Of a DNA stretch of 64,000 nt, positions 23,724-34,346 are shown one piece after another. The stretch covers positions 89,814,021-89,878,020 of the forward strand of contig OZ020598.1 of assembly GCA_963971535.1 (NCBI GenBank), given 5' to 3'. The translations under genes and the position numbers were made by a program. The stretch comes from Notolepis coatsorum (Eukaryota > Chordata > Actinopteri > Aulopiformes > Paralepididae). Position 1 is the first letter of the stretch; each line of letters starts with the position of its first letter. Below the pieces are notes generated by a model. It was not told the DNA's origin. It saw only the letters and a list, made by a program, of their open reading frames with translations, and made no database searches.

Positions 23724-24442
23724 GCCCCGTTTAGACGAGCGTTTTGTGAACAGAAACCGCAAAAGTCATCTTGCGGTTTCACTTTTAATTTTACGTTTAG
23801 ACAAGCGTTTTGGAGTGGAATTCTCCGTGCAGACGACGCTGTAATGACGGAGACCCGCTGTCACACGATTGGCGCATATGTCACATGACGTGCTGTGAAG
23901 ACCCGCCCTACTCTGCCTCTGATTCGCAGACTGTGGATGGGGAATGTGATTGCACCAAAGCAGAGTCACTCACAGACAGTGGGTCCACTCACGCCGCGGG
24001 ACAGATTCTTGTGTATTTAACCCTTTCACTGCCACACGACAGCCGGTTGTGTGATAGTAAAGGGGTAACCTTCTGTCGTGTGGCAGTGAAAGGGTTAAAA
24101 GTACTGCCAATGTAGCCTTCAGGTGATCTCCGTTGATATAAGTCAGACATACTTGCTTTGTTTACGTCTCGGCTACTGGCGCATACCTGCTACCTGTGAC
24201 GTAAGCAGTACGCGCGACCAGAGCCGTGACAAACCTTTCGTCATCGTTTTATCAGATTTATACGTTTTAACAGTTTAGACGAGAGCGCAAAGCTTTTGCG
24301 TTTCTAGGAATTCCACCCTGGAAGGTAGTCTCACTTTTTTGCGGTTTCACCCCGTAAAAACGCTGTTTCCGTATAAACGAAAGGCACATCCGAAAAAATA
24401 TTTTTGCGGATTCACCTGCTAGCGTTTCCGTCTAAACGGGGC
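23724..24442. mobile_element. DNA transposon with GCCCCGTTTAGACG ends, 719 bp
   Basis: The left end GCCCCGTTTAGACGAGCGTT and the right end (reverse complement GCCCCGTTTAGACGGAAACG) are inverted repeats. Direct repeats CTCAG (23719-23723 and 24443-24447) restore the minisatellite unit exactly if one copy is removed. With GG-starting ends the duplication would be TCA (3 bp), so the superfamily is undecided. No transposase; it carries an 82-bp TTAA hairpin. Confidence 0.82.
24017..24098. mobile_element. 82-bp TTAA hairpin MITE
   Basis: TTAACCCTTTCACTGCCACA then CGACAG at the left is the exact reverse complement of the right end, giving 26-bp perfect inverted arms including the TTAA ends and a ~30-bp loop. 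The size and the TTAA ends point to a minimal piggyBac- or Kolobok-type MITE. Confidence 0.8.
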
Positions 24443-24716
24443 CTCAGAGCAACATGCAGCACTGTGTGACAGACTCAGAGCAACATTACTGTGACAGACT
24501 CAGAGCAACATTACTGTGACAGACTCAGAGCAACATTACTGTGACAGACTCAGGGCAACATGCAGCACTGTGACAGACTCAGAGCAACATTACTGTGACA
24601 GACTCAGAGCAACATTACTGTGACAGACTCAGGGCAACATTACTGTGACAGACTCAGGGCAACATTACTGTGACAGACTCAGTCAGGGCAACACTCAGCA
24701 CTGTGACAGGCTCAAA

Positions 24717-25320
24717 ACATTCAAACGTCTTTCCATCTCCACATGAAACCCAATAACTGCATCATGTTAAAGCCCACTTCTTTCCTGCGTCACGAAACGC
24801 CTCTACTTGACACAGCTCTTGCAGTCACATAAGCCACAGAGATTGTGTCAAGAGGTTCCAGCCAGGGTTGTGTCATCTCTAGACAGACAGAAGGGAGACA
24901 GTCGGAGCACCATGAGAGACGTGTACTATTTCATGTCAACAGAGACGTGCTTTGTGGAGGCTAAACCTGGGAGCTACTGTATATCGCCTACCTTAATTAA
25001 GAACATCCCACGGGGACAGTTGTGTAATCGTGTTAAGGTTACATCTGCCGAGCTGAAAAGGCTGAAAAATAGTGGCTCTGATTTAATCAGGCTTTCAACT
25101 ATGGTCCCTCTTTTATTTCTATGTTTCTTGCTCTCTCTTTCCTAAAGTGTCATTGGTTGGGGTCTGCAGTAAGATGTCAGTAACATCCTGTAGTCCACAG
25201 TAAATGACAGTCAGTAATAGTTTCCTACATGAAGCAGCCAAATTCACAGCCTACTAGATTCCCTCGAAAACTAAAATCTAGTCCAAAGTGAGGAAAGTGA
25301 TATGTTGAGACCCAACACAT
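24717..25320. other. No gene recognised
   Basis: An open frame of about 110 codons (24807-25145) has no recognisable domain and is probably chance. Confidence 0.45.
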
Positions 25321-25488
25321 CATGTACTGTCTATCTGTATGTCGTGTATGTCATGATGAATTGAAAATGGGGGACCGATGTAAACAAGACGAAAGTCTTT
25401 ATCTGGTCTGCATCCCCTTAACAGCTGTACTGTACCCATTCTGCAATATGTTAATAAAGTTGTCAATCAAATCAATCAAATCAAATGA
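25321..25488 (+). mobile_element. LINE 3' end, tail family A, (AATCA)n tail
   Basis: It shares ATGAATTGAAAATGGGGGAC, GTCTGCATCCCCTTAACA and TACCCATTCTGCAATATG with the other copies. The tail unit here is mainly AATCA, unlike the 4-bp units elsewhere. Confidence 0.85.
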
Positions 25489-26565
25489 TTGAGCAGGTCT
25501 ATATAAAAGAAAAAGTTTAAAAGTTTAGACCTATCCAGGCAGTGACAATTCCCTACAAACAGACACACACACACATTTGGCTACAATAAATTCCCAATTC
25601 ACTTAAATTATGTTATGGAGAACACTTGCTTGGTTTCCCTTATTATCTCAGTATCACTTTGTACCTGTTGATCGTCATCCAGTGATAACGCTACAACTTC
25701 ACAAGCACGGATCATCCATCCACAAACACTCTGTTCGTTGAAATGTACATTTCATTGAAATTCAGCGCTTAGACTGAAGATGAGTGAGTGGTGCGACTGT
25801 AGCCCCTGTGCGCGCTCAACTTGCCACTCAGTTGCCCAAATCAAAACAGAACCAGGCTACAGTAACTATTTTGCCATTAACTATAATGTTGTAACCTATC
25901 ATAGTAGCATAAATACAAAAAGAACACGGCAAATGTTTTATTTTTTTTTGGTTGGAAAATCGATCCGAATCCCATGTCTTCTTCCACATGCAGTGCTCCC
26001 GAAATCAGAGACGGGATATCGCCCACTGTCTGGGCAGACGGCGGCTACAGTAACAGTATATTCATTCGGATCTGCAAAGCATTGATTTAGTCAGACAACA
26101 ATTAATACAACGTTTTACTTACATTTGGTGTGTGTGTGTTGCGCGACTTTGTTGTGCTGGACACCAGTGAATGAGTTAATAATTCCTCAACTCCCGGGAG
26201 CGCTCTGTAGCCTCAGTGCGGAGGAGCAGCCAGCCCTGCCGAGAAGTTTACTTGCAATGATTTCGGTCTGCACAAAAAAATACACAGGCTCTTAAAGGGA
26301 AGGGCGATAGTGCCGAGGTTCCCAAACGGGTCTGGGGGCCCATCAAGGATCCTTGAGGAGTTTTCAGATGGTCTCTCGCAACACCCCCCCCCCCACGAAT
26401 TTTCACAGTTATTTCATTCATTAGAACTCAACACAATGAGAATGTATAAGAATGACTTTTCTGGTTTAACTCACAACACCTATACAGCAGGTCTATAGGC
26501 AGGCTGCAGTTATGCACTACATAGTAATAATACTATTTTCAGATATACATTACATACACAAACAT
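25489..26565. other. No gene recognised
   Basis: Anonymous sequence with a (C)11 run near 26384. Frames here show no domain. Confidence 0.45.
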
Positions 26566-26938
26566 TTAAAGGGTCACCAAAAAAAAACAATGCTGATTTA
26601 TTTTGCACATAATCTCACACACATCCAACGACTCCAAACAGTTTTGCACACATTCATCTAGTTAGACAGTTATTGACAGTAAACACGTTTGAATATGGCC
26701 ACCAGTGATGTCATCGGGGGACCTTGAATCATTGTGTTTATTTTTTTATTTTTTTTACAGCTCCATGAAATGATGAGGTAGCAGGCCCTATAAGAGAATG
26801 TATTGCTATTTTTCAACTACATCATTTCATGGATTTCAACCAAATAAACATGAGCAAAACTGATTCAAATTTTTGGATGCGTGTGAGATTATGTGCAAAA
26901 TAAATCAGCATTGTTTTTTTGGTGGAGTGCCCCTTTAA
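26566..26938. mobile_element. TTAA MITE with ~65-bp inverted ends
   Basis: TTAA at 26566-26569 and 26935-26938. The arms contain AACAATGCTGATTTATTTTG and CACATAATCTCACACACATC; the right arm is their reverse complement with few mismatches. The interior is non-coding. TTAA duplication fits piggyBac or Kolobok. Confidence 0.85.
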
Positions 26939-26969
26939 AGGTCAGTATTTTCCACAATGTCACCGCTTT

Positions 26970-27322
26970 TGTGGGAAGTTGAAAGTGGGAAACACGTCAT
27001 CATCGACCTGCGCGTGATCGACCTACAAAGTTGGAAAAACATTGATGCTCGTGCTAAACATTGTGTTTAACCAAATACTGTATTGTGCTGCATTCAATTA
27101 TAACTCTGAGGTCGGAAATTCTGACTTCCTTCCTACTAAGAATTATAAAAAAAAATGCCACCCACATATTAATTAATGTTGGTATTACTGAAGCTGTTTT
27201 AAGAGTACATTTGTAAGTATAATTTATCTATGTCGTTGTAAAATATATTTTAGTGTGACCATCGATGTTTTTCCGACTTTGTAGCATAAACGCACGTAGG
27301 TTGGAGACGACGTGTTTTCTAC
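26970..27322. repeat. Imperfect inverted repeat straddling a hAT boundary
   Basis: CTACAAAGTTGGAAAAACAT (27023) is nearly the reverse complement of ATGTTTTTCCGACTTTGTAG (27265), and AAACACGTC pairs with GACGTGTTT further out. The hAT-like left end at 27081 lies in the loop. It may be a decayed older element; ends are approximate. Confidence 0.4.
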
Positions 27323-27806
27323 CATAAACAAATGCAGCTTAACTCTTTGACGGCCAAACACGTAATATCTCGTGTTTCACCGCCAACGCTTGAGTGCCAA
27401 AAACGTCAGCTGGATCACTCTAGTTGTCCCTGGCTCGTTTGCCTACGTTGGAATTGCAATGCTGATCGAATCTCACCAGGTGGCAGTATTACCTACTTTT
27501 GGAACTCTGATAGTCCAGTTCAGACATTGTCTCTACTGATCCCTTTCTGTCAAGACTCGCTCTGAGGGGGAGGAGCTCTTGCAAAGCAATCGCTAGGAGA
27601 TCTGGTCACCTCAAAACCTATATTTCCCATAAACACGAGTAATTACATATAAACGAGTAATCGCATTCACCGATGGGATCATTGGAATTATTCTTTTTGG
27701 AGTACCTTCTGGCTAAGGTAAGGTATATTCTATGTCTATTTTACCGAACCTGAAACATGTTTCTGTAACGATTACAGTGTTTTATTTTACCGGACCTAAA
27801 CCAAGC

Positions 27807-28869
27807 TGTTATGGTTTGACACCGACCCCAAACGCAACGACACAAGAGAGTAGGATTCAGAGTTGCCAAAAACAGGGGCTTGTTTATTGAGACTAATTAA
27901 ACAGCATAGAATAGGAAGAGTCTAAACAAGACAGGAATTCAAGCAAGGATGAAAATGTTCTGCTGCTCTGCAGCTTCTCCCGAGGTGGTAGTAGGGGGTA
28001 GCAGATGCTGACGTCAGAGCCGCTCTGCAGACCTCTCTCGGCAGAATCTCCGAGGTGATGCGGGACCGAGAGAGAGAGAGAGGGAGCGAGTCAACACAGG
28101 GTGCAGGTAGAACGAGCAGGAGAACAGGAGAGGTGACTTGTACCCAAAAACAAAAGTTATCCAAGTGAACTAATCTTCGTGTAAACACACACAGTGAGCA
28201 ATGTTCCAAAACACAATCCCAAGTGAAAAATATCTTCGGTGCAAAAATAGACACTGAGAGCGAAGTCCAAAATACAATCCAATGTGATAATATCTTCGGT
28301 GTGATAAACACACAGTGGGAGATGTTAGGTCAAAATATTATCCCAGTGAAACAATCAAAAAGGCAACCGCTGGGTGAGTGACTGTCTGATAAAAAGGTGG
28401 TAATCTTCAGTGTTATAAAAACACACGAAAACGGAATTTGATCAAAGACAGTCATTAAAAACTCACCCAGGCGTTGTGCGTAAAGAGCGCTGGAACAGCA
28501 GCGGAGCGAGCGCGTCGCCACGGGAAAAAGGTGTCCAAGAGGAAGGCTTCTTGGATATCCTGGAGGTAAAGCACAGGGAACAACAGCAGCAGCAGGAACA
28601 GCGAATGCAAACAGAAAATATCAAAACGATCCAACAAAACTTGAGTGGGGAAACGGGGTATAAATAATACGGGATTGATTGATTGACAAGCAGTGACAGC
28701 TGGGGGATGTGATTGAAAAGCGCGTGGACGGGAGAGAACCAATCAACGACGTCTCTGGGAAGAAGCGTGTGAATGGGGGAATGAAATGATTAACAGAAAC
28801 AAATGGAAAACAGAGCGAGGTGGTTTAAAGGAACAGAGCGAGTAGGTGAGCAAGGACAGAAACCTCACA
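27807..28869 (-). repeat. 3' LTR of the chromovirus
   Basis: On the minus strand it starts TGTGAGGTTTCTGTCC and ends ACCATAACA, with the TG...CA termini usual for LTRs. The pol stop codon falls on its first bases. It differs from the 5' LTR at two positions noticed by eye. Confidence 0.97.
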
Positions 28870-31800
28870 GTACCCCCTCCTCCACGGGAGCCACCCGGCG
28901 ACCAGGCCGACCCGGCTCGTCAGGATGGGCACGATGGAAGTCAGTGATCAAGCTGGGATCCACGATGAGCTGCCGGGAGACCCAGCTACGCTCCTCAGGA
29001 CCGTAACCCTCCCAGTCTACCAGGTATTGGAACCCCCGGCCCCGCCGACGAACGCCCATCAACCGGCGGACCTGCCACTGGGGGTGACCATCCACCAACA
29101 CGGGAGGCGGAGGATCAGGAGCTGGAGGCATAAGGGGACTGAGGGAGACGGGCTTAACCCGGGAGACATGGAACACGGGGTGGATGTGCATGGACGCAGG
29201 AAGTTTCAGGCGCAGGGCCGCCGGACTGAGCACCTTCAGGACCTCGAAAGGTCCGACGAAACGGGGGTTGAGTTTCTTGGCCGAGGACCGTAGCGGCAGG
29301 TCCTTTGCGGAGAGCCACACCCTCTGCCCAGGGCGGTAAGTCGGCGCAGGAACCCGGCGCCGGTCGGCACCACGACAGGCGCGCTCAGACGTCCGGAGCA
29401 GCGCGGTCCTGGTGATCTCCCAAACTCGTCGGCAGCGGTCGAGGTGGACCTGCACGGAGGGAACTGCCACTTCCGCCTCCTGTGCGGGGAAAAGAGGGGG
29501 TTGGTAGCCCAGGGAAACCTCAAAGGGTGAGAGGCCGGTGGCGGAACTGACCATTGAATTGATGGAGTATTCAACCCAGGGAAGGAAACGGCTCCAGGAT
29601 GCCGGTCTCTCGGCTGCCACACACCGAAGAGCGGACTCCACGCTCTGGTTCATCCTCTCCGTCTGCCCGTTAGTCTGGGGATGATAACCAGAGGAAAGAC
29701 TGACCGTTGCCCCCAATCCCTTGCAAAAGGCCCGCCATACCTGGGAGGTGAACTGGGGCCCCCGGTCAGAGACGATGTCCTGGGGAAACCCATGAAGGCG
29801 GAACACGTGGTGAGTCAGGAGGTCCGCCGTCTCGGCCGCCGAGGGAAGCTTGGAAAGGGCCACGAGGTGAACCCCCTTGCTGAATCGATCCACCACGGTC
29901 AGAAGGCAGGTGTTCCCCTGGGAGGAGGGCAGACCTGTGACGAAGTCCAGTGCCACATGTGACCACGGACGGCTCGGAACGGGAAGTGGCTGCAAGAGCC
30001 CGGAGGGTGCCTGGTGAGAGGCCTTGCTGCGGGCACAGACCGCGCAGGCCAATACGAACTCCTTGACGTCGTTCCGCATGGTGGGCCACCAGAAACGACG
30101 AGCCAGGAAGGAGAACGTGCGATGGACGCCAGGGTGGCAGGCGAACCGGCTGGTATGGCCCCAAAGCAGTACCCGGGACCGGGCAGAGTCGGGGATGAAG
30201 AGACGATGCATAGGGACGTTGCTAGGAGCACGCTGGAAGCGTAGGGCACGCCTAACCACACCCTCGATGCCCAAGGTGATGGCTCCAACCACTCGGGCCT
30301 CCGGGAGGATGGGAGTAGGGTCCTCAGAGGGTGGAGCCCCCTTGGAGTGTAACCGGGACAGGGAGTCGGCCTTCGTGTTGCGGGAACCGGGGCGGAAGGT
30401 CAGCGAGAAGTCGAACCGACTGAGGAAACTGGCCCATCTCGCCTGCCGACCGTTGAGGCGCCTGGAAGCGCGGATGAACGTCAGGTTCTTGTGGTCCGTC
30501 CAGATGGTAAAAGGCTCCTCGGCACCCTCTAGCCAATGATGCCACTCCTCCAACGCAGCCACGACCGCCAGCAGCTCCCGATTGCCGGTGTCGTAGTTCC
30601 TCTCGGCAGGGAGGAAGCGACGCGAGTAGAAGGCGCAAGGATGCACCTTCTGGTCCGAAAGAGAACGTTGGGATAGGACAGCGCCCAGGCCAGTATCCGA
30701 GGCGTCCACCTCCACAATGAACTGTCTCTTGGGGTCAGGGTGGAGCAGGATAGGGGCGGAAGTGAACCTCTTCTTGAGGGAGCGGAACGCAGCGCATGCC
30801 GCTGGGGACCAGTCGAACGGCAGAGCGGGGGAGGTCAGCTTGGTAAGTGGCTCCGCCACTTGACTGTAGTTCCGGATGAACCTTCGGTAGAAGTTGGCGA
30901 ACCCGAGGAAACTCTGTAACTCCTTCCGAGTGGTGGGTTCTGGCCAATCCTCCACAGCCTGGATCTTGCGAGGATCCGCTCGGGTCAAGCCCTTCTCAAC
31001 GATGAAGCCCAGGTAGTCGACGGAGTCGGAGTGGAAACGGCACTTCTCCGCCTTGACGAAGAGCCGATTGTGGAGGAGGCGCTCCAGCACACGGCGGACA
31101 TGCTGGATGTGTTCCTCGAGGGTCCTGGAGAAGATGAGAATGTCGTCCAGGTACACCACCACGAACACCTCCAGCATGTCACGAAGGACGTCGTTCATGA
31201 GTGCCTGGAATACCGCCGGGGCGTTGGTGAGGCCGAACGGCATCACTAGGTACTCGTAGTGGCCCCTGGGGGTCTTGAAGGCGGTCTTCCATTCATCGCC
31301 CTCACGGATATGGACAAGATGGTAGGCACTCCGGAGGTCCAGCTTGGTGAAGAACGAGGCCTGGGTCAGTGGCTCGAAGGTGGAGCTCATGAGAGGTAGA
31401 GGGTATTTGTTCTTGATGGTGATATCGTTGAGCTGACGATAGTCGATGCAGGGTCGCAGGTCCCCATCCTTCTTACCAACAAAGAAGAAACCGGCCGCCA
31501 CCGGGGAGGAGGAAGGCCGAATGAGTCCTGCTTCCAATGACTCAGAGATGTAGAGATCCATCGCCTTCTTCTCCGGAACGGTCAGACTGTAGAGGCGGCT
31601 GCCGGGAAGGGGAGCCCCTTGGCGGAGGTCGATGGCGCAGTCATAGGGGCGGTGAGGTGGAAGGGCCTGAGCCCTGGATTTACTGAAAACCTCCAAGAGG
31701 TCGTGGTACTCGGGAGGTATGGACGAGAGGTCCGGAGGCAACTCACCAGCGGGCCTCCGGGGCGAGGGACAGGACGCCGCCTGCAGACACAGGGCGTGAC

Positions 31801-32200
31801 AGGAGGAGCTCCAGCCCTTGATGGTACCGGAGGACCAGGCGATGTGGGGCTCGTGCAGCGCGAGCCAGGGCCTACCCAGGACCACCGGGACAAGGGGGGA
31901 TTGGGTGATGAGGAACTGGATTCTCTCGACGTGGTTCCCAGCGATGGTCAGCACGACTGGGCCGGTGCGTTGAGAGATGTCGGCCAGGCGGTGTTGGTCC
32001 AACGAGAAGATCTCCAAGGGCCTCACCAGGTCCTCAAGTGGAATGTTGGCTCGGGTAGTGAACTCGAAGTCGAGGAAATTCTCGTCAGCCCCAGAGTCGA
32101 TGAGGGCCTCCACCGTGGCACGTTGGTCCCCCCAGGCCAGGGTGACGCTCATCAGATGGTCAGGTGGTGCGCGACGCTGGGAATGGGAAAAACGGCTCAC
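28865..32200 (-). CDS. pol: Chromovirus Pol: protease-RT-RNase H-integrase-chromodomain
   Basis: Open frame of about 1,111 codons. Domains in order: aspartic protease with DSGAD at residues 35-39; reverse transcriptase with YLDD at 350-353 and MPFGLTNAP before it; RNase H with the first Asp in [13 protein letters not shown] (~499) and TDHKNL near 569; integrase with an HHCC zinc module (H682, H689, C719, C722) and catalytic D752, D812 and E848; and a chromodomain with [16 protein letters not shown] at about 1059-1074. The chromodomain is the feature that defines chromoviruses and can direct integration to marked chromatin. The frame lies in a different phase from gag and opens with GTG at the overlap, so its N-terminus is probably made by a recoding or re-initiation event of the kind known in the family rather than by an independent ATG. 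The polypurine tract is inside the last codons and the stop lies in the LTR. Confidence 0.95.
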   Translation of the reverse strand: MSRFSHSQRRAPPDHLMSVTLAWGDQRATVEALIDSGADENFLDFEFTTRANIPLEDLVRPLEIFSLDQHRLADISQRTGPVVLTIAGNHVERIQFLITQSPLVPVVLGRPWLALHEPHIAWSSGTIKGWSSSCHALCLQAASCPSPRRPAGELPPDLSSIPPEYHDLLEVFSKSRAQALPPHRPYDCAIDLRQGAPLPGSRLYSLTVPEKKAMDLYISESLEAGLIRPSSSPVAAGFFFVGKKDGDLRPCIDYRQLNDITIKNKYPLPLMSSTFEPLTQASFFTKLDLRSAYHLVHIREGDEWKTAFKTPRGHYEYLVMPFGLTNAPAVFQALMNDVLRDMLEVFVVVYLDDILIFSRTLEEHIQHVRRVLERLLHNRLFVKAEKCRFHSDSVDYLGFIVEKGLTRADPRKIQAVEDWPEPTTRKELQSFLGFANFYRRFIRNYSQVAEPLTKLTSPALPFDWSPAACAAFRSLKKRFTSAPILLHPDPKRQFIVEVDASDTGLGAVLSQRSLSDQKVHPCAFYSRRFLPAERNYDTGNRELLAVVAALEEWHHWLEGAEEPFTIWTDHKNLTFIRASRRLNGRQARWASFLSRFDFSLTFRPGSRNTKADSLSRLHSKGAPPSEDPTPILPEARVVGAITLGIEGVVRRALRFQRAPSNVPMHRLFIPDSARSRVLLWGHTSRFACHPGVHRTFSFLARRFWWPTMRNDVKEFVLACAVCARSKASHQAPSGLLQPLPVPSRPWSHVALDFVTGLPSSQGNTCLLTVVDRFSKGVHLVALSKLPSAAETADLLTHHVFRLHGFPQDIVSDRGPQFTSQVWRAFCKGLGATVSLSSGYHPQTNGQTERMNQSVESALRCVAAERPASWSRFLPWVEYSINSMVSSATGLSPFEVSLGYQPPLFPAQEAEVAVPSVQVHLDRCRRVWEITRTALLRTSERACRGADRRRVPAPTYRPGQRVWLSAKDLPLRSSAKKLNPRFVGPFEVLKVLSPAALRLKLPASMHIHPVFHVSRVKPVSLSPLMPPAPDPPPPVLVDGHPQWQVRRLMGVRRRGRGFQYLVDWEGYGPEERSWVSRQLIVDPSLITDFHRAHPDEPGRPGRRVAPVEEGVL
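28870..28885 (-). other. Polypurine tract of the chromovirus
   Basis: On the minus strand GTGGAGGAGGGGGTAC directly abuts the 3' LTR. This purine run is the expected plus-strand DNA primer site. It overlaps the end of pol. Confidence 0.8.
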
Positions 32201-33267
32201 CAGGATCTCCCGGGGTCTCGGCGAGCCTGATCTTTTGGCCGGGTGGGGCAGTCGGCGATTCGGTGTCCCGCACCTCCGCAGTAGAGGCAGAGACCGGACC
32301 TGAGCCTTGCCTCACGCTCCGCCTGGCTCAGATGAGAGCGTCCCAGCTGCATGGGTTCCTCCTCACGAACCGAACGGGGAGGCCTGCTACCACCAGTAGT
32401 GTTGAGGACAGGGCGTCCAGGAGTGACGTCATGCGTCCGGGGAATCCGGGGTACCTCAGGAGGTAACAGTCGGGTCCTCTCGCGCCTTCTCTCCAGGAGG
32501 CGTCCGTCGATGCGGATGACGAGGCTAAACAGGTCCTCGAGGGAGTCGGGCAACTCCCGGGTAGCGAGCTGGTCCCGGACTGCGTCACTGAGCCCCCTCA
32601 AGAAGGTTAGGCGAAGTGCAGGGTCGTTCCATCCACTCTCCACCGCCGCCAGTCGAAACTCCAGGACATAGTCCGTCACCCTGCCGCTCCCCTGTCGGAA
32701 AGTCCCCAACCGGGCTCCAGGGTCCAGACCTCGGGCTGGATGGTGGAACACTCTGCGGAGCTCCGCCACGAAGTCTGGATAGGAGAAAACAAAATCTGCA
32801 TCCATTGCCCAGGAGGAAGTGACCCACTGGGCAGCATGGCCTGAAAGCAAGTTCGTCATATAAGCCACTTGGGACCCTCGAGCAGTAAAACGGCTTGGTT
32901 GATGACGGAAAACCAACTCACATTGCATGATGAATGTGGCACACTCCTCGGGATTGCCGTCGAACAGCCGTGGGACGGAGAGACGGGGTTCCCGAGGTGC
33001 GGGATCTGCTGGGGCTGCGGTGAACGCTCCTGAAGGATGTGAAGGAAGTAAAGCATTAACGGTGTCGCTCAGCGAGTGAAGCTGAGCGAGAATACCGGAT
33101 TGTTGTCCCGCCAGAGCGGCCATTGACCCTTGAATAGGCAGGACCTGTTCCCTGAGATCCTGCACCGCAGCCGCAGCCCTCTCTAGTTGGTGACTGTGAT
33201 CCCTGGTCAACTCGACTTGATTAGCAAGTGCGGTTCTGACCCTCTCTGTGTCGGCTGGGGTCGTCAT
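32197..33267 (-). CDS. gag: Chromovirus Gag, 356 aa, CCHC zinc knuckle
   Basis: The ATG lies only about 16 nt downstream of the 5' LTR, just after the primer-binding site. The N-terminal ~80 residues are helical and Leu/Ala/Gln-rich; a capsid-like region follows ([20 protein letters not shown] near 100-119). A single zinc knuckle CX2CX4HX4C (C327, C330, H335, C340) sits near the C-terminus in [15 protein letters not shown]. This layout is that of sushi-ichi Gag, relatives of which became PEG10 and RTL1 in mammals. The stop codon TGA overlaps the start of the pol frame. Gag would form the particle and bind the RNA through the knuckle. No break is evident. Confidence 0.93.
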   Translation of the reverse strand: MTTPADTERVRTALANQVELTRDHSHQLERAAAAVQDLREQVLPIQGSMAALAGQQSGILAQLHSLSDTVNALLPSHPSGAFTAAPADPAPREPRLSVPRLFDGNPEECATFIMQCELVFRHQPSRFTARGSQVAYMTNLLSGHAAQWVTSSWAMDADFVFSYPDFVAELRRVFHHPARGLDPGARLGTFRQGSGRVTDYVLEFRLAAVESGWNDPALRLTFLRGLSDAVRDQLATRELPDSLEDLFSLVIRIDGRLLERRRERTRLLPPEVPRIPRTHDVTPGRPVLNTTGGSRPPRSVREEEPMQLGRSHLSQAEREARLRSGLCLYCGGAGHRIADCPTRPKDQARRDPGRSW

Positions 33268-33271
33268 TTTG

Positions 33272-33281
33272 GTTGGATCGT
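33272..33281 (-). other. Primer-binding site complementary to the element's own RNA
   Basis: Two bases past the 5' LTR the minus strand reads ACGATCCAAC. The minus-strand string GTTGGATCGT at 34112-34103, where transcription should start, is its exact complement (10 nt). There is no TGG start as in ordinary tRNA-primed elements. Tf1/sushi-group elements are known to prime on the 5' end of their own transcript, and this matches that layout. Confidence 0.8.
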
Positions 33282-33283
33282 AA

Positions 33284-34346
33284 TGTTATGGTTTGACACC
33301 GACCCCAAACGCAACGACACAAGAGAGTAGGATTCAGAGTTGCCAAAAACAGGGGCTTGTTTATTGAGACTAATTAAACAGCATAGAATAGGAAGAGTCT
33401 AAACAAGACAGGAATTCAAGCAAGGATGAAAATGTTCTGCTGCTCTGCAGCTTCTCCCGAGGTGGTAGTAGGGGGTAGCAGATGCTGACGTCAGAGCCGC
33501 TCTGCAGACCTCTCTCGGCAGAATCTCCGAGGTGATGCGGGACCGAGAGAGAGAGAGAGGGAGCGAGTCAACACAGGGTGCAGGTAGAACGAGCAGGAGA
33601 ACAGGAGAGGTGACTTGTACCCAAAAACAAAAGTTATCCAAGTGAACTAATCTTCGTGTAAACACACACAGTGAGCAATGTTCCAAAACACAATCCCAAG
33701 TGAAAAATATCTTCGGTGCAAAAATAGACACTGAGAGCGAAGTCCAAAATACAATCCAATGTGATAATATCTTCGGTGTGATAAACACACAGTGGGAGAT
33801 GTTAGGTCAAAATATTATCCCAGTGAAACAATCAAAAAGGCAACCGCTGGGTGAGTGACTGTCTGATAAAAAGGTGGTAATCTTCAGTGTTATAAAAACA
33901 CACGAAAACGGAATTTGATCAAAGACAGTCATTAAAAACTCACCCAGGCGTTGTGCGTAAAGAGCGCTGGAACAGCAGCGGAGCGAGCGCGTCGCCACGG
34001 GAAAAAGGTGTCCAAGAGGAAGGCTTCTTGGATATCCTGGAGGTAAAGCACAGGGAACAACAGCAGCAGCAGGAACGGCGAATGCAAACAGAAAATATCA
34101 AAACGATCCAACAAAACTTGAGTGGGGAAACGGGGTATAAATAATACGGGATTGATTGATTGACAAGCAGTGACAGCTGGGGGATGTGATTGAAAAGCGT
34201 GTGGACGGGAGAGAACCAATCAACGACGTCTCTGGGAAGAAGCGTGTGAATGGGGGAATGAAATGATTAACAGAAACAAATGGAAAACAGAGCGAGGTGG
34301 TTTAAAGGAACAGAGCGAGTAGGTGAGCAAGGACAGAAACCTCACA
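33284..34346 (-). repeat. 5' LTR of the chromovirus
   Basis: 1,063 bp, the same length as the 3' LTR and almost identical. It holds the TATA box and the predicted R start used by the self-primer. Confidence 0.97.
34112..34145 (-). promoter_or_regulatory. Predicted core promoter of the chromovirus
   Basis: The minus strand reads ATTATTTATA at 34145-34136, a TATA-like box. The self-primer complement GTTGGATCGT begins at 34112, about 31 nt downstream of the TATA start, the normal spacing to a Pol II start. The start site is inferred, not shown. Confidence 0.7.

Larger units (their letters stand above)
22283..24716. repeat. 25-bp minisatellite split by two transposons
   Basis: The unit is GCAACATTACTGTGACAGAC followed by TCAGA. 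The first block (22283-22480) has 29-bp and 33-bp variants with GTAATACTG. The array resumes at 23150-23723 and again at 24443-24716. The gaps are two DNA-transposon insertions with their own target duplications made from array sequence, so the array existed first. Variants with AGGGCAAC and GCAGCACTG recur in all three blocks. Confidence 0.95.
27807..34346 (-). mobile_element. Young, whole-looking chromovirus (Ty3/Gypsy, Tf1/sushi type), 6,540 bp
   Basis: Two 1,063-bp direct LTRs (27807-28869 and 33284-34346) bound one gag and one pol frame on the minus strand. A 5-bp target duplication, CAAGC, flanks the element (27802-27806 and 34347-34351). I saw only two differences between the LTRs, about 0.2 percent, so the insertion is very recent by usual LTR-divergence reasoning. 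No break is evident in gag or pol. A C-terminal chromodomain in Pol and a CCHC Gag related to sushi-ichi place it in the vertebrate chromoviruses, the group from which mammalian PEG10 and RTL genes were domesticated (established knowledge). It sits inside a TTAA-type remnant within a hAT-like element. Confidence 0.96.

Noticed and set aside
22283-24716. CRISPR-like array
   Set aside because: Units are contiguous with no unique spacers, the context is vertebrate, and the pattern is that of a minisatellite.
24807-25145. 112-codon plus-strand frame as a host exon
   Set aside because: No domain, no splice-site support that I could defend, and composition like the flanks.
25780-26085. 101-codon plus-strand frame as a host gene
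   Set aside because: No recognisable domain or conserved context; likely chance.
27922-28311. A 129-codon minus-strand frame within the LTR, duplicated at 33399
   Set aside because: It lies wholly in the LTR, has no known domain, and its identity in both LTRs follows from LTR identity. I do not call it an accessory gene.
28925-29293. Plus-strand open frames across the chromovirus pol and gag
   Set aside because: They are antisense shadows of GC-rich coding sequence with no recognisable domain; the same holds for 30024-30539 and 31619-32230.
33268-33283. A tRNA-type primer-binding site
   Set aside because: The sequence after the 5' LTR does not begin with TGG and instead matches the complement of the element's own RNA start.
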